Below are positions 40,880-50,625 of a stretch of DNA of 64,000 nucleotides, piece by piece. The notes beneath the pieces were generated by a model. That model was not told where the DNA came from. It saw only the letters and a list, made by a program, of their open reading frames with translations, and did no database searches. The position numbers and the translations under genes were made by a program. Origin of the DNA: Gibbula magus (lineage: Eukaryota; Mollusca; Gastropoda; Trochida; Trochidae); NCBI GenBank assembly GCA_936450465.1, contig OW388289.1:81299093-81363092 (forward strand), read 5' to 3'. Numbering within the stretch: the first letter of the stretch is position 1; each line of letters opens with the position of its first letter.

Positions 40880-41280
40880 CTTATGCGGTCCACTTTTGGA
40901 TTCCCCATACCCGCCCATGCACATCTTTTTGAAAGGGGGACCCGCCACTGCATAAGTAGCTAGAGGAGGACTTTCTCTTCCCACAGAGGTCACTCCCTCC
41001 ACATTTACGATCCTAACCCTTATGATCCTACCACATAATGTACCCATGCTCTTTATCAAATGAAAACATATCTTAAGTCGGCAACATCGACCGAAGACTT
41101 AAAAGATCTGAACATTTAACTATAAACGGTCTTTCTAATTAGCATATATCCTTTACATATGCATATGCAAATAAACGTGTTTCAGTTTTTGTCTGATCTT
41201 CTTTATTTATCAGCATGTTTATGATCAATTGTTTCCACCAATTCAAAAAGCATACATCGAGGCAAACACATTAAACGTGG
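40880..41280 (-). promoter_or_regulatory. conserved block upstream of ADP1 (paralogous to 45.2-45.6 kb)
   Basis: This non-coding block matches one upstream of ADP2. It includes an identical 20-base core at 41215-41234 (minus strand AAACAATTGATCATAAACAT), a nearby AAAGAAGATCA, and GACAAAAAC(T/C)GAAA. It lies about 1.8-2.2 kb before the ADP1 start codon. As the coding exons follow a UTR intron, it may hold the shared promoter or first exon. Function is inferred from conservation between the duplicates only. Confidence 0.45.
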
Positions 41281-41329
41281 ACATATTATCATACGTTTCT
41301 GTTTCCAAAAATAGCATCATGATGTACAA

Positions 41330-41375
<46 letters not shown>

Positions 41376-41394
41376 GCTGCTGTTGCTGCTGCTG

Positions 41395-41429
<35 letters not shown>

Positions 41430-41436
41430 GCTGCTG

Positions 41437-41468
<32 letters not shown>

Positions 41469-41533
41469 ACTACTACTACTACTACTACTGATGCTGCTGC
41501 TGCTGCTACTACTACTACTACTACTACTACTAC
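41330..41533. repeat. compound (ACT)n/(GCT)n trinucleotide microsatellite
   Basis: About 200 bases of ACT/CTA triplets with CTG-rich interruptions. It gives long poly-Thr/Ala, poly-Leu and poly-Ser frames on the two strands, with no codon or splice evidence of translation. Confidence 0.9.
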
Positions 41534-42154
41534 GGGATTCTCCCTTCCTAGCTGGGAAACTCGCCCTAGTAGAACAGAGGCTAGGTTTGGAAATCTGCGG
41601 GAAGAAAAAGAAGGAGGGCAAAATCGTTACTGAACACCCAAGTCCGATTGTTCTTTATTCTGTGAACCACGGTTTGGAGGGTAGTTTGATATCATGAACG
41701 TTATTAATGTTAAAAACGTTCTGTTCATGTCAAGATGGTCTGTGAACAGCATACGACTAAACTAATTGCCTTAAACTTAAAATCGAATCCCAAAATTCTC
41801 GGTGTGTTTTCATTTTTGCTCAGTATATTATAGAAAACAAATAATTAAACCTTGAAGTCAAAATCTCAATTATTGAGCTATGTATGCATTTAGGGTATAA
41901 TATCGATAAGGCCTCAATAATACTGTATTCAACTTAGATACCATATTTTTATATGTTTATTAGTCATGATGAGGATATCCAACATTTATGCTTTGTCACA
42001 TTGGTGATTGTGACTATTGTTATAACACGTTTTCCATGTTTTCAATTTTCACCTGTTTTGAGGATGATTACATTATTACCTTCAATTGAGCTAGCTGATT
42101 AAGTTATCTGGAATCAATATGGTGATGCAGTGCATGGAATATATATCCCCCTCA
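41534..42154. other. 3' flank of ADP2
   Basis: No gene is seen. An AATAAA on the minus strand lies at 41961-41956, about 190 bases after the ADP2 stop, and is a plausible poly(A) signal for it. Confidence 0.4.
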
Positions 42155-43134
42155 TCATTTACTGTGTTCTTCATCGTCATCATCATCCTTATCATCATCA
42201 TCATGATCATCATGATCATCCTTGTCATCATCATCATCACCATCATCTTCATCAGTGTCATCCTCATCACCTCCATCTTCCTTGTCATCATCATCATCAT
42301 CATCAGTGTCACCATCATCACTATCATCCTCTTCCTTGTCATCATCATCCTTGTCATCCTCTTCCTTAACATTATCATCCTTGTCATCCTCTTCCTTGTC
42401 ATCATCATCATCATCATCAGTGTCATCATCATCATCCTCTTCCTTTTCACCATCATCATCCTCTTCCTTGTCACCATCATCATCATCATCATCATCCTCT
42501 CTTTCGTCATCATCATCCTTATCATCATCATCGTCATCATCATCCTTGTCATCATCATCATCATCACCATCATCTTCATCAGTGTCATTCTCATCACCTT
42601 CCTCTTCCTTGTCATCATCATCATCATCATCATCATCCTTGTCATCATCATCCTCTTCCTTGTCATCATCATCATCACCAGTGTCATCATCATCATCCTC
42701 TTCCTTTTCACCAGCATCATCATCATCATCATCATCATCTTCTTTTTCGCCATCATCATCCCCATCCTTATCATCATCATCATGCTCATCACCTTCCCCT
42801 TCCTTGTCATCATCGACATCATCATCATCATCATCTTTGTTTTCGCCATCATCATCCCCATCCTCATCACCTTCATCTTCCTTGTCATCATCACCATCAT
42901 CATCATCATCACCCTCTTTTTCGCCATCATCATCCCCATCCTTATCATCATCATCATCCTCATCACCTTCCTCTTCCTTGTCATCATCATCATCATCATC
43001 ATCAGTGTCATCATCCTCGTCATCCTCTTCCTTGTCACCATTATCATCATCATCATCATCATCCTCTTTTTCGCCATCATCATCCCCATCCTTATCATCA
43101 TCATCATCCTCATCACCTTCCTCTTCCTTGTCAC

Positions 43135-43168
<34 letters not shown>

Positions 43169-43431
43169 TTCTTTTTCGCCATCATCATCCCCATCCTTAT
43201 CATCATCATCATCATCCTCATCACCTTCCCCTTCCTTGTCATCATCGACATCATCATCATCATCATCCTCTTTTTCGACATCATCATCCCCATCCTTATC
43301 ATCATCATCATGCTCATCACCTTCCTCTTCCTTGTCATCATCGACATCATCATCATCATCCTCTTTTTCGCCATCATCATCCCCATCCTTATCATCATCA
43401 TCATCCTCATCACCTTCCTCTTCCTTGTCAC

Positions 43432-43467
<36 letters not shown>

Positions 43468-43780
43468 CTTTTTCGCCATCATCATCCCCATCCTTATCAT
43501 CATCATCATCATCATCCTCATCACCTTCCCCTTCCTTGTCATCATCGACATCATCATCATCATCATCTTCTTTTTCGCCATCATCATCCCCATCCTTATC
43601 ATCATCATCACCCTCATCACCTTCCTCTTCCTTGTCATCATCGACATCATCATCATCATCATCCTTTTTTTCGACATCATCATCCCTATCCTTATCATCA
43701 TCATCATCCTCATCACCTTCCTCTTCCTTGTCATCATCATCAGTGTTATCATCCTCATCATCCTCTTCCTTGTCACCATT

Positions 43781-43815
<35 letters not shown>

Positions 43816-44173
43816 CTTTTTCGCCATCATCATCCCCATCCTTATCATCATCATCACCCTCATCACCTTCCTCTTCCTTGTCATCATCGACATCATCATC
43901 ATCATCATCATCCTCTTTTTCGCCATCATCATCCCCATCCTTATCATCATCATCATCCTCATCACCTTCCTCTTCCTTGTCATCATCCTCATCATCCTCT
44001 TCCTTGTCACCATTATCATCATCATCATCATCATCATCCTCCTCTTTTTCGCTATCATCATCCCCATCCTTATCATCATCATCATCCTCATCCTCATCAC
44101 CTCCCTCTTCCTTGTAATCATCACCATCATCATCATCATCATCCTCTTTTTCGCCATCATCATCCCCATCCTT

Positions 44174-44204
<31 letters not shown>

Positions 44205-44318
44205 CCTTCCTCTTTCTTGTCATCATCGACATCATCATCATCATCATCCTCTTTTTCGCCATCATCATCCCCATCCTTATCATCATCATCATCATCCTCA
44301 TCACCTTCCTCTTCCTTG

Positions 44319-44357
<39 letters not shown>

Positions 44358-44397
44358 GTGTCATCATCCTCATCATCCTCTTCCTTGTCACCATTAC

Positions 44398-44439
<42 letters not shown>

Positions 44440-44817
44440 TCTCCTCTTTTTCGCCATCATCATCCCCATCCTTATCATCATAATCATCCTCATCACCTTC
44501 CTTGTCATCATCAGCATCGTTTGTTATGACAGTATCGTCTGTTTCATCATGATGTTTATCAACATCGCTGACGACTTCATTTGAGGTGAGTCCTAGTCCG
44601 GCGAAATTAAGGGGAAATAAACAAAACAGACAAATGAATACAGGTAAAAATCTCAGTTCATTAAAGTAAGTATCAAATCTGGTGTAGGTGTAGAGGAAAC
44701 ACGTTCTATGCAGGAATAATTCAGTGGTAAATATACAAACTCACCTTTGACGGGGTTCGCCTGTGCCATTGAAGCAAACAAGGCACCAAGCATCAATACA
44801 AGTAACGCTTCCCGCAT
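42155..44817 (-). CDS. ADP2: secreted Asp/Glu/Lys repeat protein (two coding exons)
   Basis: Exon 1 is 44817-44745 and exon 2 is 44592-42155; the phase-1 junctions are AAAG|GTGAGT and GGACTAG|GACTC, giving about 836 residues and ending at tandem TGA TGA. Residues 1-20 are a signal peptide (MREALLVLMLGALFASMAQA). A non-repetitive stretch containing LTSNEVVSDVDKHHDETDDT follows. About 16 modules of KDGDDDGEKE, poly-Asp, VDDDKEEEGDED then run to near 42750, with a shorter DDDK/EEED region to the end (EEHSK). Other frames of the same exon are also open because the DNA is nearly all GAT/CAT triplets. The Asp frame is chosen because the splice joins it to the signal peptide and it matches ADP1. UTR acceptors lie at 44830 or 44824. 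A secreted calcium-binding matrix protein is inferred. Confidence 0.75.
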
Positions 44818-45219
44818 GGTTATCTGTTCCTAAATAGAGAAAGTGCATACATACCATATCATGTCATCATATACAGTACATCTATTGTCAATGGTAATAG
44901 CATCAATTTACACACCTTCATTTGCAACAAATCAATTTAATTCATATTTTAAAAAATGAGTAAAACCCATCGCTGCAACGCAACAAGTAACACCTTCCAC
45001 GTGGCAATGTTACAGTACAAGGATTCAGTGTCAGACTACAAGAAAGCAGTTTGCTTTCGGATTTTGGCATACGTTGAGAAGGTTTTTCCAAGTCCAATCA
45101 CCACGAACATCGCCATTAGAATAATCTTTCTCTCAGGCTGGAGAGTTGCAATTGTTGCCAGGCGTCTGAATGTAAGACAGCGCAATATAGTCTGAATGTA
45201 AGACAGTGCAACATCACGG

Positions 45220-45575
45220 CTTGCAGCTCCCTACATCCACAGCAGCCACAACAGATGACCGACACTCACCATTTTCTTTCCACAGAAGTTAGTCCCTTAT
45301 TTCCTTTCCTAACCTCTGTTATGTTAGGCCATATATCTCAGTTCCATCAACATTCCCTGGCGGAGAAAATGGGTCTTTCATATATTGAATTTTAGCATTT
45401 GACTGTAAAGGGCCTAGCTAATTGGCATATGCCTTTCGAATATGTTTGGTGTAATTATACAAATACAGTATTTTCGGTTTTTGTCTCAGATTTGATCTTC
45501 TTTTTTATGTTTATGATCAATTGTTTTCACAAAACCAATTAGAATATTTCGAGGAAAACACATTAGACGAGAAAA
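45220..45575 (-). promoter_or_regulatory. conserved block upstream of ADP2 (paralogous to 40.9-41.3 kb)
   Basis: This is the counterpart of the ADP1 upstream block, with the identical 20-base core at 45507-45526. It lies about 0.4-0.75 kb before the ADP2 start codon, so the spacing to the gene differs between the duplicates. It shows that the duplication included upstream DNA. A promoter role is inferred. Confidence 0.45.
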
Positions 45576-46249
45576 CGTTTATTTTATTTTTTATTCAATA
45601 GCAGAATGACGTGTCATTGGCACTTTTACAACGGCGTCACTGATTGCACAACTAGATTCAATTGCATCCAATCGGGACACTCCTTTTCCAGCCGAGAAAG
45701 TCTTCATCTGAAGGAAGTAACCCCTGTGGGTGAGCATGAGACTCCTCATACCAGCCCGGGATCCGTACATCCTGGTCCTGCATTCGTGTAATACTAATGT
45801 TATAGATAAAATGACAGCAGCCAGATTGCCTCCACTAAGTATTCAACCTGTGTCCTCCCATTTAAAGACTTTACATTGAAATCTCTCCCCAATCTACTCG
45901 TACTGTTTACAATAATTTCTAAAAAAGGTCCGAATTTGACGCCGATGACGCGTTGCGTACCATCTTGAAATAATTGTTACATCATGTTATATAGGGGTCC
46001 CCCATTTATGTAACCTACTTTTGTATAAACCTAAGATGACAGCCAAATCCATATTATGGCTATTTTCATAAATGCCTATGCAAAGTTGATACTGTAAACA
46101 GGAAAATATACATTTTCAAAAGTCAGTATTCAAATAATAACGATTTAAACCTTCAATTACTTTACTTTAAAGTTTTAAAGTACATCATAGATGACAAAAT
46201 ACACAAGAAAGGTCAATTATTACCCACGTGGTACTTCGTAAAGGGGTTT
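45576..46249. other. spacer between the ADP2 upstream block and the retroelement
   Basis: No gene is seen. 45715-45738 has the recurring AGTAACCCCTGTGGGTGAGC motif, and 45674-45712 loosely resembles 41534-41570, suggesting that the ADP1/ADP2 duplication may reach this far. Confidence 0.35.
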
Positions 46250-46411
46250 TTTGGTAGGTTACAACATACAAGGAGAATTAACCTGATAAAGAATAAAACA
46301 ACACACTGGTACTGGTTGGGCAAGTTTAATTACACAAACAATAGAATTAAGAAATTACCAGGAATATGGCATTACATAAAACAGAATTCATAATCATTAA
46401 AAGGTAATCCC
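46250..46411 (-). repeat. retroelement repeat B2 (3' end)
   Basis: It matches B1 apart from a 12-base block (CAAGGAGAATTA on plus, near 46269) and one C/T difference at 46389. It forms the downstream end of the element, ending in CCTACCAAA on the coding strand. Confidence 0.85.
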
Positions 46412-46489
46412 CGTTGTTGATTGCCAATTACTTAAGGAAGGATAATACACTAACCTCCACCAATAATGCTACTGGGTGGGAGGGAGTGG

Positions 46490-46655
46490 AAATTTAAAAG
46501 CAAAGAAGCAGTGCCGGGTGATAATACTGCGAAAGCGAAGGAGCATGGAAAGCACGTTGTGCATGGCAGCGGCCATATTAGAGAAGGGAGATAACTCGCA
46601 ATAAGGGGCGGTACTTCCACCCACCAAAATAAATTTTACCAAACTAAAATTACAC
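46490..46655 (-). repeat. retroelement repeat A2
   Basis: 166 bases identical by eye to A1 at the 5' end. It lies directly against B1, and the B1-A2 junction (CTACCAAA|GTGTAATTTT) equals the junction expected if the element ends B2 and A1 were joined in a circle. Confidence 0.9.
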
Positions 46656-46805
46656 TTTGGTAGGTTACAACATAACCTGATAAAGAATAAAACAACACAC
46701 TGGTACTGGTTGGGCAAGTTTAATTACACAAACAATAGAATTAAGAAATTACCAGGAATATGGCATTACATAAAACAGAATTTATAATCATTAAAAGGTA
46801 ATCCC
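46656..46805 (-). repeat. retroelement repeat B1
   Basis: The internal copy of the B repeat, directly after the recombinase ORF and its short trailer, and abutting A2. Confidence 0.85.
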
Positions 46806-46876
46806 AAGCCCAACCAGTACCAAGTGGGAAAATTGATGTTAAACATGTATACAGATGAATATTATAGGGATGAGAG

Positions 46877-47968
46877 TCACATAGCTGTTGGGAGGAGCTC
46901 CCCAAATCTTTTGATGACAGGCATGCGCTGAGTTAGATTGTCATCACAATATCTCGTAAAGGCTGACGAAGCCCAGTCTCCCAAGGTTTTAATCTCCTCA
47001 GGTGTGCAACCACAGTGTTGCGCCCAACAAGCGCCACCCCGCCTGAACGAGTTGCCCGCAAAGTCTGCGGGGTCAAGTCCTATGACCGATACCATTTGTT
47101 TTAACCTATCCTTGAAATAGGCATAAGTAAGGCTCCCAAAGTTGTTCTCATAAAACAGTGGTTGTGACCCACTGTTTTCACTTGTCCTATCTAACAGTTG
47201 TTCCAGTGCGGCAACTGGACACAAGGGATGAGAGGCTAGTCGCGGTAGGACAGTGTAGAGCATGCGTTGGCGGAATTGGATTGTTTTTGTCCACCTGAGC
47301 TCCACAACATACACGTCTTGGACAGGAATTGCGTCCAATCTTCGAATATGCTTATCCGGATTGAATGGTCCTTTAAGAAGGAAATTTCCTGGCCGAAGTA
47401 AGCCAAAAAACGCTACGAGACAGGCTGACCAGAACATCACATCACAGATTTTTGTAAAACACAGATTGGCTTTGATACAAAGCAACAACTCAGGAGTGAT
47501 AGGTTTGACACATGATTGAGCTGCACCTAACTCCCTCTTAATACCACACCACAATTGTGACATTTTCCAATTACCCTGTGTCGGGTCACACATATCTGCC
47601 GATCTATGTAGTATTGACACAATATTCACATAGCTTTTAATACTGTAGTACTTAAGTTTTTTAACATCAGCCAGATAAACCATATAACACATCACTTGGT
47701 CTGGCGTTAAAGGCAGAGGTTTCCATAACATCAGCTCACAGAAGTCAAGGTAGCTCCTAAGGTGGGTCTGGTACGTTTGTTTTGTTGATGCTGCCCAGGC
47801 CTTGCTGACGTATTGTTGGACACGCGTTGTCAGGTGGTTGTTCCATCTTCGGCCACGTGGAAGAAATAAAGGTTTTAGACATATGGCTGGATAATTCTCG
47901 CACAGAGAATTCTTGGTGATGTAGATTTGGGAGGGCGTCATAGAGTTCAGATAGACGACCTTTCTCAT
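46877..47968 (-). CDS. retroelement tyrosine recombinase
   Basis: A 363-residue frame. Residues about 50-140 resemble the N-terminal SAM-like DNA-binding domain (AWAASTKQTYQTHLRSYLDF). The catalytic domain shows the first Arg in FFGLLRPGN (R192), a TKT turn (about 228), the second Arg in NSFRRGGA (R309), and the Tyr in LGDWASSAFTRY (Y340). The usual HxxR box reads NSFR, so the catalytic His is Asn, which one base change (CAC to AAC) would explain. The enzyme would integrate circular cDNA. The frame overlaps the RNase H frame by 212 bases in another phase, so the true start may be internal or reached by frameshift. Confidence 0.85.
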   Translation of the reverse strand: MRKVVYLNSMTPSQIYITKNSLCENYPAICLKPLFLPRGRRWNNHLTTRVQQYVSKAWAASTKQTYQTHLRSYLDFCELMLWKPLPLTPDQVMCYMVYLADVKKLKYYSIKSYVNIVSILHRSADMCDPTQGNWKMSQLWCGIKRELGAAQSCVKPITPELLLCIKANLCFTKICDVMFWSACLVAFFGLLRPGNFLLKGPFNPDKHIRRLDAIPVQDVYVVELRWTKTIQFRQRMLYTVLPRLASHPLCPVAALEQLLDRTSENSGSQPLFYENNFGSLTYAYFKDRLKQMVSVIGLDPADFAGNSFRRGGACWAQHCGCTPEEIKTLGDWASSAFTRYCDDNLTQRMPVIKRFGELLPTAM

Positions 47969-48839
47969 GGAGCCGGGAACATATATCAGTTTGAGTATTT
48001 ACCTTACCAGCAATATGTTTCACACTCAATTTGAAGTTATAGATGGCAGATATAAAACACAAAGCTCTGAGAAATGGCATCACTGGCTTAAAACTAGATG
48101 TAGATTTGGTTAGAGTTGATTTTGCTGTCATGTTGTCAGTGAAGAGTATTACATGTTTATCTCGCCACAAGGGAGCCCAGCGGAAACATGCCCATATAAT
48201 GGCCATGACTTCTTTATAGTTTATATGCCAATCTTTAACACAGGGCATATCTATAGACCAGTTCACATGAAAATAGTCCCCTTCATACACACCGCCAGAT
48301 CCGACTGTACATGCATCTGTATGAACCGTGGTTATAGGCTTATTGTCCAAAATACACTTAGTACCATTAAACACAGAAATAAACTGCAGCCACCAGTTGA
48401 TATCAGCATGAAATTCCCTAGTCAGTTTTGCTTTATGAGTTGGTAACTGAAGTACCCCCTGTAGTTCAATCACTCTGCGGAGAAATGTTCTCCCACCATG
48501 AATAACTTGAGCTGCCCAATTGAGTAATCCCCCAAGTGATTGCAGTTGACGTTTACTGGCCCGTGTACGCAAAGTGAAAGATTTGAGAGTGTGTACAAGT
48601 TCAGCCAGTTTTGTTTCTGTGAGAGCTAAGGTCATAGTTTGGGTGTTGATTAAGATTCCTAGAAAAGTAAGGCGTTGCGAAGGACCATCTAGTTTTGACC
48701 AGTTGATTCGAAACCCTAGTCTTCTCAGGACAGCACAGAGAAGTCGTAACCCATGTGCACATTCTTCTTCGGTAGGGGATATAATCAGAAAGTCATCCAG
48801 ATACGCAACAACCACAATGTCAAAATGATAGTTCATCAT
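47757..48839 (-). CDS. retroelement reverse transcriptase (C-terminal part) and RNase H
   Basis: A 360-residue frame opening almost at the catalytic YLDD box (residues 13-16), followed by LGFRINWSKL and LTFLGILIN, the thumb-side motifs of reverse transcriptases. RNase H follows, with candidate acidic residues in HTDAC (D175), NYKE (E210), FTDN (D235) and TDICSR (D285). The apparent ATG start is an artefact: it is the middle of a reverse transcriptase domain whose front half is in the preceding frame. Its 3' part overlaps the recombinase frame. Confidence 0.8.
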   Translation of the reverse strand: MMNYHFDIVVVAYLDDFLIISPTEEECAHGLRLLCAVLRRLGFRINWSKLDGPSQRLTFLGILINTQTMTLALTETKLAELVHTLKSFTLRTRASKRQLQSLGGLLNWAAQVIHGGRTFLRRVIELQGVLQLPTHKAKLTREFHADINWWLQFISVFNGTKCILDNKPITTVHTDACTVGSGGVYEGDYFHVNWSIDMPCVKDWHINYKEVMAIIWACFRWAPLWRDKHVILFTDNMTAKSTLTKSTSSFKPVMPFLRALCFISAIYNFKLSVKHIAGKVNTQTDICSRLHEKGRLSELYDALPNLHHQEFSVRELSSHMSKTFISSTWPKMEQPPDNACPTIRQQGLGSINKTNVPDPP

Positions 48840-49477
48840 ACGGCATACACCTTATAGTTAGAAGGGTGAATGGGTACAGATCTATAGGCACTGCTTAAGT
48901 CTACTTTAGCAAGATAACAGTTACTTGAGAGAAATTTTGTTGCTTCCCTCAAGTCCATGTACTCACATGAACAATTGGAAACGTAAGAGTTCAATCCACA
49001 TCCTACCGGTCTGCTTGCATCATGAATCAAGCGTATCTTTCCGTTACTTTTTTTAATGGCACCAATCGCACTGCATATAGTCGGCATCTCCGAACATACC
49101 ACATAATTTCCATGAGTAATTTCCTCATGGATTTGAATATCAACTGCTTTTCTACTGTTCAAGGCTGATTGATAGTTCTCTACACAACATGGTTCTATAT
49201 TACAAAGTTTATCATCATCAATTATCTTGAAACCCTCATAAACACCATTCAAAATAAAAGTTCTATCTTTATCATCTGCGGGTAGTAGGGCTTCCCACTC
49301 TTCATATTTCAAATTAAAGTCGTTTGCACAAGGGTGAGCCACATAATTAACTCTTTTACATTGTGTATCTAAATTGTCAATATTGGTCACAGGTTCAGGA
49401 GGGGTGGTCACTAGTTTTTTGATTGAGAAGATTGCTGAAAAGGTTGTTGAAACCCTGATGTGGGGGGACTCCGCCAT
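48836..49477 (-). pseudogene. retroelement reverse transcriptase, N-terminal part, cut by an internal deletion
   Basis: A 213-residue frame with the fingers motif IKKSNGKIRLIHDASRP (141-157) and the first catalytic Asp in KVDLSSAYRSVPIHPS (D193). It stops (TGA TGA) right after HPSNYKVYAV. The next frame begins a few residues before YLDD, so the usual segment with the conserved PFG box, roughly 35-40 residues, is absent. A deletion near 48838 explains both the loss and the frame change. The 5' end overlaps the gag frame by 67 bases. Confidence 0.8.
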
Positions 49478-50436
49478 CTTGGAACTGAGGTACTATGATT
49501 TTTAGCCGAGTGTTGCTGTGAGTAACAGAGGGCACAGTTATGAGCAAGTTTACAGTCAAAAATCGTACAATCCTCTGAATTGAATCTTCTGCAGATTTCT
49601 TTCCCATTTGGTAGAAAAGGGCCTCTTACTCTTCCTTTATTCGCATTACCCATAGTACCCCTGTAGTTGTAATCTGAGTGTTTTGTCTCAAGACAAAAAT
49701 CATGAAGATCTGGTCTGTAGGTACCCCAAGCAAAGCCATCCTCAACTTGTCGTTCCCTGTATTCTCTATCATAACAGAACACACTTCTCCAAGTATATTT
49801 TGAGGCCAGTCGACAAATGTCCCTTGAATATTTCAGGTAACCTTCCATGTCCTGACCTTGAAGTTGGCCTTCCTGCATAAGTTTAGACATGATTTTCAGG
49901 TTGGCATAGCCCCATTGTTCAAAAGTTACCACTATCACATGTTTTTGACCTTGACCCTTATCGTCTTTTTCAGCCCCCTTTACATCCCAGACGTAATCAA
50001 CTATAAGTAAAGGTTTGCCCTTTGAAGTAGATGCACAATTAGTGTTTATACCTGTATTGGAGAGCATTGTTTGAAGAGATGCCACAGAATCAGTTTCAGT
50101 AGGCCTAGTATCAGGACTTGCGGTGGGTTGTCTAGTAGGGGATGGTTGTGGGGATGTAACTTCGGCACGTGACAAAGATGGCATGAGTAGAGAAGCTTTT
50201 TCCTTTTGTAAGGCTTTGCGTTTGTTTTCTAGTTTCAGTGTCCGAATTTCCTCTTCGAGACGATGGACCTCCGTTTCCAAAGACCGTTTTGAAGGCTTTG
50301 CTTGCTTACCGTTGTCTTTGGGTACGGCCAGGCCAAGAGGTAACTCGGCATTTTCCCGCTCCAATTCTATCAATTCATCAAGTTTGCTACCTGCATTTAT
50401 ACGTTGAGATTTTCTTTCTTGGATTGGCGTAGCCAT
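49411..50436 (-). CDS. retroelement gag-like protein
   Basis: A 341-residue frame just after repeat A1. Residues about 53-85 form a charged coiled coil (LETEVHRLEEEIRTLKLENK). Residues 282-314 form a Cys/His cluster (ICRRFNSEDC...CKLAHNCALC...H) like the C-terminal zinc-binding segment of DIRS-group gag proteins. A Pro/Ser/Thr-rich linker lies at 85-120. It presumably packages element RNA. The frame appears intact. Confidence 0.75.
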   Translation of the reverse strand: MATPIQERKSQRINAGSKLDELIELERENAELPLGLAVPKDNGKQAKPSKRSLETEVHRLEEEIRTLKLENKRKALQKEKASLLMPSLSRAEVTSPQPSPTRQPTASPDTRPTETDSVASLQTMLSNTGINTNCASTSKGKPLLIVDYVWDVKGAEKDDKGQGQKHVIVVTFEQWGYANLKIMSKLMQEGQLQGQDMEGYLKYSRDICRLASKYTWRSVFCYDREYRERQVEDGFAWGTYRPDLHDFCLETKHSDYNYRGTMGNANKGRVRGPFLPNGKEICRRFNSEDCTIFDCKLAHNCALCYSQQHSAKNHSTSVPRWRSPPTSGFQQPFQQSSQSKN

Positions 50437-50459
50437 GGTACATTGATTGTATTGCTTTA

Positions 50460-50625
50460 AAATTTAAAAGCAAAGAAGCAGTGCCGGGTGATAATACTGC
50501 GAAAGCGAAGGAGCATGGAAAGCACGTTGTGCATGGCAGCGGCCATATTAGAGAAGGGAGATAACTCGCAATAAGGGGCGGTACTTCCACCCACCAAAAT
50601 AAATTTTACCAAACTAAAATTACAC
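50460..50625 (-). repeat. retroelement repeat A1 (5' end)
   Basis: 166 bases identical by eye to A2. It marks the upstream end of the element and ends shortly before the gag start codon. Confidence 0.9.

Larger units (their letters stand above)
46250..50625 (-). mobile_element. DIRS/Ngaro-type tyrosine-recombinase retroelement
   Basis: A 4376-base element with the split direct repeats typical of Ngaro- or PAT-like elements, in transcription order A1-ORFs-B1-A2-B2. A1 (50625-50460) and A2 (46655-46490) appear identical over 166 bases. B1 (46805-46656) and B2 (46411-46250) differ by one substitution and a 12-base block. The coding order is gag, reverse transcriptase, RNase H, tyrosine recombinase. 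The near-identity of the repeats implies recent arrival, yet the reverse transcriptase is internally deleted, so this copy is probably not autonomous. No hydrolase or methyltransferase ORF is seen. It lies between ADP2 and ADP3 in their orientation. Confidence 0.88.

Noticed and set aside
41229..41697. Poly-Thr/Ala, poly-Leu and poly-Ser frames
   Set aside because: They are products of the (ACT)n/(GCT)n microsatellite; no signal sequence, domain or splice support.
42091..44517. Minus-strand Met/Lys-rich frame of 808 codons over ADP2
   Set aside because: It is one base out of the frame joined to the signal-peptide exon. Long only because ATG triplets replace GAT in that phase.
42119..44584. 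Plus-strand frame of over 800 codons, mostly Ile, and a 631-codon Ser frame
   Set aside because: They are antisense readings of the ADP2 Asp-codon repeat; ATC and TCA triplets cannot make stops. There is no signal peptide or splice context.
48839..48841. ATG at 48841-48839 as a real start codon
   Set aside because: It falls inside a reverse transcriptase domain and is better explained by the deletion junction.
46250..50625. LTR retrotransposon or retrovirus-like element
   Set aside because: There is no protease, DDE integrase or long terminal repeat pair; a tyrosine recombinase and split direct repeats place it in the DIRS/Ngaro group.
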